From NCBI GenBank assembly GCA_030248215.1, contig JASANG010003140.1, positions 1-64,000 on the forward strand: 64,000 nucleotides of DNA, read 5' to 3'. The position numbers and the translations under genes were made by a program. The notes below the pieces were generated by a model, which saw only the letters and a program-made list of their open reading frames with translations, did not search any database and was not told the origin of the DNA. This DNA is from Enoplolaimus lenunculus (Eukaryota > Nematoda > Enoplea > Enoplida > Thoracostomopsidae). Shown piece after piece: positions 50,001 through 56,882 of this stretch; the first letter of the stretch is position 1, and the number at the start of each line of letters is the position of its first letter.

Positions 50001-50902
50001 CGATTTTGGATCAAAAGGTGCGCCCCCTTGTGCACTTGCCATCTGTTCTAATTTTGTGCAAATTTTGACAAACTAAGTAGGAGAGTTTGAATCTCCATAA
50101 GGGTTGCGCTATACTTTTGTTGGCGTCCGGTGCCGTCCATCACCCGTCCGGTGCCGTCCTTCCCACGTACGACGCTGTGCGTCACCGTCCGTCACCGTGC
50201 GTCATCCGTACGGTGCCCTCCGTCTCTGTGCGTCATCCGTACAGCGCCGTTCGTCGCCGTCCGTCACTATAACGGTATCATATGTGTAATTTGCGTATGA
50301 TACGCACGGTGACGGACGGCGCCGGACGGCTGACGCACGGTGATGGACGGCGCCGTAGGGGTGACGGACGGCGCCGCACGACGAGTACAGTGCCACGTTT
50401 AGTAAAAACCATTCGCGCTCGCGCGTCATGCTCCTGTAGCAGAGGGGTGATAGAAACGTGTTTTCCACCGAAGAGTTTCGGGTTCGTTCCTATAATTTAC
50501 AAGCAAGTTTGAAACAATTGTGGAAAAACATTTGTAGTGGGTCAAAATTTTTCTTCGAAAGAATAACACTTCTAGACCTCTTCTGGCTATAGACACGAAC
50601 CGTGAAAGGCTTAATGCGTTAAAAATTGAATTTCAGAATCAACCTGTTTCGACGAAACTCGAAACTGCATTCACTATAACCGACGCAAATGTCAATATAC
50701 AGACGCATATATTGGCACCAAAAATGTGACTCAAACTGGACAGCCGTGTCATGCGTGGATGTCTAACCAATCACATGAAAAGCATTTTCATCATTTGCCT
50801 GAAAATTATTGTCGAAATATACATCCGAGAGCAGCCCGGGGTCCATGGTGCTATACAGACAAAGCGCATAAATCGAAAGATTACTGTTTTAAAGTCTGTT
50901 AG
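39175..50902 (+). CDS. Secreted astacin metalloprotease with CCP and kringle modules (copy 2), 13 exons
   Basis: Exons: 39175-39286, 40009-40074, 40709-40749, 41311-41401, 42626-42761, 44555-44739, 45364-45439, 46558-46629, 46970-47049, 47814-48005, 48868-49083, 49596-49862, 50637-50902; 1800 nt, about 599 aa. Signal peptide MLSQLYLIFLATLSTHLVS; pro-region PENCPGYGHPDIPFQG; mature start near NAQITDKWVKN with VIIPYYFDD; zinc site HEFMHVLGFYHEQNRPDRD; Met-turn STMHYEAY; closing KVNKFFDC; two CCPs; two kringles ending FKVC. It is a tandem paralogue of the 16716-32287 gene but lacks the EGF and two CCPs, and lacks intron 1. The exon at 41311 is placed by homology and phase; its expected acceptor reads TTTTCG, not AG. 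An in-frame alternative acceptor, TAAAG at 41265, would add 15 codons. Predicted extracellular. Confidence 0.84.
41626..41698 (+). tRNA. tRNA-Thr (GGT)-like gene or pseudogene
   Basis: A 73-nt cloverleaf can be drawn: D arm TAGTTCAGTGGTTAGAGC, anticodon arm GCGGA-CTGGTAA-TCCGT with anticodon GGT, T arm GTGGG-TTCAAGT-CCCAC. Both internal promoter boxes are good. The acceptor stem (GGTTGCG / CGCGTCC) has a T-T mismatch and a T-G pair, and GGT is unusual for eukaryotic tRNA-Thr, which normally uses AGT. No T-run terminator follows at once. It is in intron 4 of the second protease gene, so it may be a tRNA pseudogene or SINE head. Confidence 0.6.
41818..42258. mobile_element. Probable hAT-like MITE with TTTACCCGCG subterminal repeats
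   Basis: It begins CAGAGGTGTAAGTGG and ends GCGAGCAGCTCTACTTG, a loose inverted match. Near each end are several copies of TTTACCCG / TTTACGCGCG in the same direction (41848-41962 and 42150-42240), typical of subterminal transposase sites. The middle is plain AT-rich DNA. No clear 8-bp duplication was seen, so the family is tentative. It lies in intron 4 of the second protease gene. Confidence 0.45.
43017..43660. other. GC-richer coding-like relic in intron 5 of copy 2
   Basis: Composition shifts abruptly at about 43010 and back near 43660. One + frame (around 43205-43450) reads KKAPKTILVRLIWLRHIVQ, then GCTRVLGLYPGGRTP. The first part has a loose likeness to retroelement RNA-binding proteins, not enough to name a family. 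Likely a broken fragment of a mobile element gene. Confidence 0.3.
43934..44006 (+). repeat. tRNA-derived SINE head (Val-GAC-like)
   Basis: GGCTGCGCGGCGCAGTGGTA gives an A-box-like start, TCTGC-CTGACAA-GCAGA a perfect anticodon stem with GAC, and AGTTCGAAACC a B box. The T stem and acceptor stem do not close, so it is not a working tRNA. The following sequence up to about 44170 may be the SINE body, but no second copy was found in the window. Confidence 0.4.
44270..44316 (+). mobile_element. Helitron 3' terminus fragment
   Basis: The hairpin AGTTGCTCATATGTGCAACT is followed by ACGACTTACTG, closely matching the 3' end of Helitron copy 2 (hairpin then ACGAATTACTAG). A matching 5' end was not found. 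Confidence 0.4.
44780..45049 (-). mobile_element. TTAA MITE with tRNA-like promoter, copy D (full length)
   Basis: Left TTAACCCTTTCTCACATGAA, right inverted TAACCCCTTCTCACATTGAG. On the minus strand it has A box TAGCTGAGTGGTGATGG and a diverged B box. Just inside the right end is a small hairpin, GAGTTGC..GCAACTC. 270 bp, same size as copies A and B. It starts 40 bp after the donor of the zinc-site exon of the second protease gene. A TTAGGC-rich stretch (45055-45130) follows. Confidence 0.78.
45805..46126 (-). mobile_element. Non-autonomous Helitron, copy 2
   Basis: Read on the minus strand it starts TCTATATATTGAAGCTGGAA and ends with hairpin AGTTGCACATGTGTGCAACT, ACGAATTA, CTAG, followed by T. 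All Helitron end features are present. 322 bp, in intron 7 of the second protease gene. Confidence 0.75.
47215..47370. mobile_element. TTAGGC-type MITE piece in intron 9 of copy 2
   Basis: It holds GCGTTAGGCTAATTTTTTGC, TTAGGCTTAGG and GCGGCCCTGTTCTATACATT, the last matching the right end of the 15321-15559 element. The left end is diverged and no target duplication was recognised. Confidence 0.5.
47814..50902 (+). CDS. Copy 2: two CCP and two kringle exons, 3' end
   Basis: 47814-48005 is a CCP (HCPKIGEIENGNITYS, EGVWSNMLQNC), closest to CCP1 of copy 1 through the shared YSTIVI. 48868-49083 is a second CCP (VTCDTIKAPKHGFVRY, NGTWEQEAPSC). 49596-49862 and 50637-50902 are kringles (CQDW, SPHAHRF, NYCRNPD, PWCYT; CHAW, NYCRNIH, PWCYT), each with the extra N-terminal pair CFNEKLQC or CFDETRNC. 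All are phase 1-1 until the stop. A poly(A) signal AATAAA lies at 51001. Confidence 0.87.
48494..48768 (+). mobile_element. Non-autonomous Helitron, copy 3
   Basis: Starts A|TCTATATTATTAAAGACAGA and ends with a weaker hairpin (AGTTGCACAAGTATTCAACT) then ACATATA and CTAG. 275 bp. It ends 99 bp before the second CCP exon of the second protease gene, in the interval that in copy 1 holds the EGF and extra CCP exons. Confidence 0.65.
50116..50400. repeat. GC-rich inverted minisatellite in intron 12 of copy 2
   Basis: About 150 bp of CCGTCCGTCACC / GCGTCATCCGTACGGTGCC units is followed by a palindromic AT-rich centre (ACGGTATCATATG..GTATGATACGCACGGT) and then about 110 bp of the reverse-complement units, GGTGACGGACGGCGCC. 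The transcript would fold into a long hairpin between the two kringle exons. Confidence 0.7.
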
Positions 50903-51258
50903 ATAGTGGCAGCGTCGTAGTAGCCAGGATTTTATTTCGGGGGGAGCGTATTGCCCCCATTCAACAATTTTGACAAGCGAGTGAAACGTGCAACCATTTA
51001 AATAAACCATGTTTTTAACTGGATTGAACTGGCGCTCAAACGGCTCCTGATATTTTAATATAAACCGGACCCCCATCAATTGTTTTGAAAAAATTTACAT
51101 TGCCAAAATTTTTAAATTTGTTGAATGGTTCAAATTTTAACCGGTCCACTGGACAGTTGCCCGGAAAGTCCGGAGGCCGGCCCATTCCTGATGTTAAATA
51201 TACTTTTGGTCCCTGCACAAAACACGCGAGCTGGCATGCCCGCTCGCCTTTATTTATG

Positions 51259-51704
51259 TACAATGGTGACCCGAATAAGATGGGGTAATAAGAGGGGTCT
51301 CCGGTTTCAGTACCAATCAATAGGAGTCCGTATCCCTAATAAACGTCCGTAAGCGGATAGAGTCCCTAAACCCTAATAAGAGTCCATAAATTTCAATTAT
51401 CCCTAAATGCAGCGCATAAATGACTTCAGGACCAAATAAAGTGTAGTTCAAAACTTTAAAGCATACTTAAGATTTGAAAGTGCATTCATAAGTATAACCT
51501 TGCATTATCGCTCAAGTTATTTACGCAAGACAAATAAACGTTTAATTCAACGTATAATTGCAGTACCGGCTAAACATAAGTAACGATGAGTGGCGGAACG
51601 TGGGTTAAAAATAAATAACAGTCCATAACCGAATAACAGAGGATCAACTCTCTGGAGAGGCCAAACAAATATCAGTCCCTCCTGTTATTCGGGTCACTAC
51701 AGTA
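51259..51704 (+). mobile_element. TA-flanked MITE, TACTGTAGTGACCC family, copy 3
   Basis: Left end TACAATGGTGACCCGAATAA, right end inverted TACTGTAGTGACCCGAATAA. Interior shares AGGAGTCCGTATCCCTAATA and CAGTCCATAACCGAATAACA with copies 1 and 2. 446 bp, 357 bp downstream of the second protease gene. Confidence 0.8.
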
Positions 51705-52632
51705 CGCCCTTGGAGAAAAACAATGAAAATTCTTACCTTGTTCAAGAATTAAGTTGAATCTTTGCTGCCTTTAGCACAGCGTGTCCGTAACGACACACAG
51801 GACATTGGCTCCCAGCGCTCCGTTTTGGTTAAACTTTACCACAACCCTGGAAATGTTTTAAACCGGATTGTAAATCGTTGGAAATAGCTCAAATTTGAAC
51901 GATATATTTTCACATCTACGCAGAATTTTTGATGAAATGCATAATATATTCATAAACGAACACAGTGTTTACTTGCACAATGTAAGCACCAGGAAGACTA
52001 CAACATTTACGAAACACTTACCCCCAATGCTCACCAATCGCAAATTTTGTAACCAAACACACCACTTACCAGAGAGTAAATTTTGAAAACAAAATGTAAA
52101 AATTATTGTGAACCGCGCATTAGCAGTTAGATGATGCTTCGGTTTAACTCGCAATTTTATGACAGTAAACCACAATGCAATGGATTCGGACGACTACGAG
52201 CCTAAACAATGAACACCGGGTTATAAAGTAATTAGCAAACTTAACATTTGTATTTACATTAATTAAAGATGATTACTGTTCCTAAATAGAAAATAAAAAA
52301 ATTTACTGGAATAAATGAAAGCAAAACTAATATCGGTTTAATTTTATTACCAATCAATCATGCTAACGAAATGGTTTGTATTAAAAATAGCTTCGACGTA
52401 TCTTATAAAATGAACTATTCAGCTCTAAGTGTTCTGTGAATCTTACAATTTATCCACGATAATCCTTTAAATTGAAGCGTTACCAGCAAAATAAGTTTTT
52501 TGTATCGATGTAATTTGGTAGCTGTTGGCGGAGAAATTTAGTATATTAACGGTCGCGGCGGTATTACCTGGTATCAGTAACTAAACACTGGTTTGTTTTC
52601 TTGAATACTTCACATTATTTTATAATCCTTTT

Positions 52633-52782
52633 GGCCCATGTTACTTCAAAGAGCGTCCACATTTCGGGTGGGTCTATAAAATAGTAGGTTTAGATTCTAC
52701 ATTACATTTTTTACTTAGGCTTAGGCTTAGGCTACGGAATACGCTTAATCTATTGTTACGCCCCTTAAAGTAATATTGGCCA
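52633..52782. mobile_element. TTAGGC-bearing MITE with 8-bp target duplication ATCCTTTT/G
   Basis: Ends GGCCCATGTTACTTCAAAGA and, inverted, GGCCAATATTACTTTAAGGG; flanks ATCCTTTT and ATCCTTTG. The centre has GGGTCTATAAAATAGTAGG, TTAGATTCTACATTACATTT and a TTAGGC run. At 150 bp this is the most compact copy and gives the family's minimal form. Confidence 0.85.
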
Positions 52783-53390
52783 TCCTTTGGCCATCCTTTT
52801 AAAGTAAATTTAATCCGCAGCCACTCATGTTGCGCAACTCAACAGTTATGTGTAAAACGTCGGGTTTTTTAGCCAGTCACTGAAAAGATCTCACGCTCAC
52901 TTTCCTGGAATATTCAAGCCGGTCAACTAATGCATCGCTCACAATATCATGCGTACACCAGGTTGCTTTTAAGTTGAAGGACAACGAAACCAAAAACCTC
53001 TGTGTACAGCACGCTGAATCCAAAAGAATTCTGTGTGCTGGCTACTGAAGCTCTTTTTGCTTCAGCGTCCCGGACACTAAAATTTTAGGCTTCTGCATAA
53101 AGCACACTGAAGCTGTTAGGCTTCTACTCCCAAGTATACACTAAAGCTAGAAAATCTTCGGTATCTCGGAAGCTGATACCGAAGCTTTTTTGCTTTAGTG
53201 TCAGAATATTGAAACCAAAATGCTTTAGTATCCGAAAAAACTTTGTAAGGAAAGCTTATGTAAAATCAAAGGTAGTAGAAATATACACAATATGCAAAAA
53301 CACAGCGTTCGAAGTTAGCCAGGAGCCCAACCTTTTTTGCATAATAGTTATACGCATATATGTTTGGATATTTATATATGTTTTACTATA

Positions 53391-53485
53391 GATGGGCAGC
53401 GGATATCCGGATATCCGGATATGAAAAATATCCGGATATGTATCCGAAATGAAAGTGTATCCGGATATCCGGATATCCTGATTAA
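53391..53485. repeat. CCGGATAT-rich repeat with hAT-like edge
   Basis: Begins TATAGATGGGCAGCGGATAT and continues with CCGGATATCCGGATATG units. A counterpart at 63800-63890 is inverted and ends ATCCGATGCCCATCACTATA; a third edge lies near 21970. The shared AGTGATGGGCA(T)CGGATAT edge resembles hAT-type termini. Confidence 0.45.
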
Positions 53486-54048
53486 ATCCTTACTTACCCC
53501 ATCTCCGATTTCACTCCAATACGCCTAAGAATTCTAAGTAAAAGCTACGACTCGAACTCGCAACAATTAACCGAAAAATCCAATCGTTTGGTATATACTA
53601 GCTCAGAATTAAGAATGATTCCGGTTCCGGCTACCCTTTTTGCATCTCGACCTGATTTGCATACAGACCGACACCAACAATTTGGTGTACGCCCATGCCA
53701 AATCAGGCCCAGAGCCACCCATCCTGTACATCCTTACACAACAACAACAATATACAATCATGTCGGACACCCACGACATGATGACTTAGACTAGCTAAGT
53801 CGTTATACGCAACTACAGCTATACAAATTATGCAACATTATTCATTGGCCTCGCAGGGCCCAGGTAAGTTTTACATTGCGGACACAGCCGCCATAACATA
53901 ATCTTACCATTTTTACGCCTTGTAGCAACGCCTAAGCCTAAACTTAACTTCTAAGAAAGACTAAGTGGAGCCAGAGACTCCCTTAAGGTGTGGTTTAAGG
54001 TTTGGTTTTAGTTTGTGTTTTAGTTTTTAGATTGAAATATATTTAAGA

Positions 54049-54270
54049 ATGGCAGAGCCACCTACACCCCGCACTAAAACGAATTTTCAGTGTGAGTTCC
54101 AAACGTCAAAAGATTTTTTCGAAATTGCAGAAGAAATAGTTACCAGTAATAGCATGTGTCATTCTGTTATTCCCAATACAGGTACTGTTAGCAGTTTATA
54201 CGCTATCAATTATTATAGCGAAAACTATTTACAAGCAGATAATGCAAGTCGCTTCTACTCAATGCATTAG
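54049..54270 (+). CDS. Hypothetical 73-codon open frame
   Basis: Opens with ATG in good context (AGAATGGCA) and reads MAEPPTPRTKTNFQ, a composition more protein-like than its surroundings, and stops 12 bp before a MITE. I recognise no family and see no convincing upstream or downstream exon. It may be a first exon, a small gene or chance. Confidence 0.2.
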   Translation: MAEPPTPRTKTNFQCEFQTSKDFFEIAEEIVTSNSMCHSVIPNTGTVSSLYAINYYSENYLQADNASRFYSMH

Positions 54271-54281
54271 CAAAACGCAAG

Positions 54282-54730
54282 TACTGTAGTGACCCAAATA
54301 TATAAGACGGGGGCCTGATATTGATTTGGTTTTCCAGAGGTTGCTCACCTCTGATGTTCGGTTACAAACTTTTATTTATTTTTAACCCACGCTCCGCCAC
54401 CCTTCGTTACTGATATATCCGGTACTCCAATTATCCGTTGAATTAAAGGTATATTTGTCTTATGTCAATAGCTTGAGCTATAATGCAAGGTATACTTAGG
54501 AATGAACTTTCAAAGTTTAAGTACGCTTTAAAGTTTCGAATTCAAATTATTTGGTCCTTGAGTCATTTTTGCCCTACAATTAGGAATAATTGACATTTAT
54601 GGACTCTAATTAGGGTTAAGGGTCTCTATCCGCTTACGGACTCTTATTAGGGATACGAGCTTCAATTGATTGGGAATTAAAATGGAGACCCCCTCTTATT
54701 ACCCCCTGTCTTATTTGGGTCACTACAATA
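54282..54730 (-). mobile_element. TA-flanked MITE, TACTGTAGTGACCC family, copy 4 (reverse)
   Basis: Left end TACTGTAGTGACCCAAATAT and right end TTATTTGGGTCACTACAATA. The interior is the reverse complement of copies 1-3 (CTCTAATTAGGG, GGACTCTTATTAGGGATACG). 449 bp. Confidence 0.8.
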
Positions 54731-55147
54731 ATGAGGTCACAAAACAACGAATCAGTTTTTAATCTTAAGTACCATCTTGACAGAGTCAATTCCGTAGTGT
54801 ACTAAAAAGTAAAAAGCGAAAGTAGTTTCAACTCGTTAAAAAACTTGAAAAAATTGGCACACCAAAAAGCATCCATGCTGCAGGATACACAGAGGCCTGT
54901 TTCTTGAAGTGATCCGACAACTTCAAATGCTACCAATGGTTCTGTGTGAAGAAATTTACAGGAAAAATGAGAAAGTTGCATTACATGTTTGTATGCGATT
55001 TTTGGCAGCACGAACCTTGTGCATGAAAGGCTAATAAAAATTTTTTCTTTTATTCTTTGCGTATAAGTACGTGCGGAGATTTTTTCATGCCTTACATTGT
55101 TTCAACTCTGTGTTACAGTTACATTAGTCCGAACACGCGTCTTCTAC

Positions 55148-55835
55148 TACTGCAGCGACCCGAATAGGAGGGAAGAGCGACTGCTATTTATTTTGCGTTT
55201 TCAGAGGTACTCCATGCTATTCGGTTACGGACAGTTAAATATTTTTAGTTCCCCAAATGTTAGCTTGCCCAGCATCATTCTTTATATTCTTTCTTTTGAG
55301 GAAACTGACTTGCTCGATGCCAGTTTTGTCGATTGTCATGTCCGCGAAGTTTTTTTGCAGAATAAAGAATTTATGCGGGTTGTCTTAAATGTCAGTTGCA
55401 TTTTTAAGCAGTCTCAGTCATTCTTCTACTTCGGCCTCTTTTATGGACTCTAATTTTAAGACTTATGGACTCTGTTCACTAACAGACTTATCTTAGGTAT
55501 ACAGACTCCGGCCCATGTAACGATCAGGGGTGGAACCTTTTTCTGTGGGACTGCGATAGAGTAAGCTAAAGCTTTAGACTATTTTTTGCTTGGCTTAGGC
55601 TTAGGCTTAGGCTTAGGCTTAGGAAAATGCTCATTCTTACGCTTAGACTTAGGCTTAGGCTTAGGAAAATGCTCATTCTTACGCTTAGACTTAGGCTTAG
55701 GCTTACGGTTAGGCTTAGGAATACGCTTATAATACTGTTCCGCCCATGTTCTTTAAATTGGCACAGACTCCCATAGATTGGGACTCAAAATGGAGACATT
55801 CTCTCACATACCTTTCATTTTGGGTCAGTGCAGTA
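55148..55835 (-). mobile_element. TA-flanked MITE, TACTGTAGTGACCC family, copy 5, split by a nested MITE
   Basis: Outer ends TACTGCAGCGACCCGAATAG and, inverted, TACTGCACTGACCCAAAATG. The reading is interrupted at 55510-55763 by a TTAGGC-bearing element; subtracting it and its duplication leaves about 426 bp, the normal size for the family. Confidence 0.75.
55510..55763. mobile_element. TTAGGC-bearing MITE nested in copy 5, target duplication CAGACTCC
   Basis: Perfect 8-bp flanks CAGACTCC at 55502-55509 and 55764-55771. Left end GGCCCATGTAACGATCAGGG; right part CTGTTCCGCCCATGTTCTTT. Inside, GAGTAAGCTAAAGCTTTAGA and an array of TTAGGC units with AAAATGCTCATTCTTACGC spacers. It proves that the TTAGGC array moves as part of a transposon. 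Confidence 0.85.
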
Positions 55836-56146
55836 ATTTCTCAGAAGCAAAAGCGCCAAATCAGGTTACAATTCCGCCGTGTAGCATTAAATTATGGCTA
55901 AATTTTTGGCATTCACGAACCACTTTTGTACAAGACTGGCCCACTTTTGGACCAACCAAATTTGCATTATAGGTCCCAAGACCTAGAGTGAATGAGAACC
56001 AGATTTTAAATGATTTGTTTTCTCGTACTGCTTTGTTATTCAATCATTATAGCCACGACACTCAGAGTAGCTAGTACCGCGTAAACATGAGGTGCACAAG
56101 TTGCAAACTTTAGATGGTTCCGATTAGACGAGTCATACAAAATTCA

Positions 56147-56850
56147 CTACTGAATTTTACATCGTTTCTGGTGCGCCCGTGGCTGTTGTAACACAAGCGT
56201 AGACTGCCAACTCCGTAAACACAACCGTTGATTTGAACTCAACTCGCGCATAGTAGCTTCAAATGCATCAGTTACCCTCCAATTAAATTTTGCTGAACAT
56301 TCAACATAACTGCATTTATATTGTTTTCGAACTGCTCCAGCTAACTCCCGAGTCAGTCGAGGCACATCACTCGTTCTTGATAATGAAGCCATTCCTGACA
56401 CTGGCAGCTCTGTACAAGATATTGTCGTTGCTGCAGGAATTTTTGATTGGGTGTCCGAATCGTAAATGGTTTGAAATTTTGCCACAGATCCGGTGATACC
56501 CTGAAAAACAACCGGGATATCAAATTTCAATTGCTGAGTTTCAGACGATAATTCCAAGCCTGACATAGCTATGTTCGCGTTCTCAAATGTATGTACCACG
56601 TATCATCAGCTGACAATAAACATTCACGTATCATCAGCTGACAATTAACATTTATACGAACCGGGGAAAGGTGAGGTTTGTAATTCGGCGTAACCTGCTC
56701 CCGTCTTAATTTTAAGATTCGCAACTTCATGGTTTCTTCGGTCTGACAAGAAAGACCTCTCTTCACCAAAAAAACTTTTTATGAAAAAATGGTCAAATTA
56801 TTACTTTTTTGCTGGTCTTGCTATTTTGTTTAGGTCTGTAGTCTCTATTG

Positions 56851-56882
<32 letters not shown>

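Larger units (their letters stand above)
50903..56146. other. Intergenic stretch between copy 2 and the GTPase gene
   Basis: Repeats account for much of it (51259-51704, 52633-52782, 53391-53485, 54282-54730, 55148-55835). A 73-codon frame at 54049-54270 is listed separately. The frame at 51895-52086 and the stretch 52800-53390 show no family likeness. Confidence 0.45.

Noticed and set aside
50087-50512. Four overlapping frames rich in Arg, Pro and Ser
   Set aside because: They come from the GC-rich inverted minisatellite in a protease intron.
55097-55453. 118-codon frame at 55.1-55.45 kb
   Set aside because: It reads into the left half of a TACTGTAGTGACCC MITE, which explains the open stretch.
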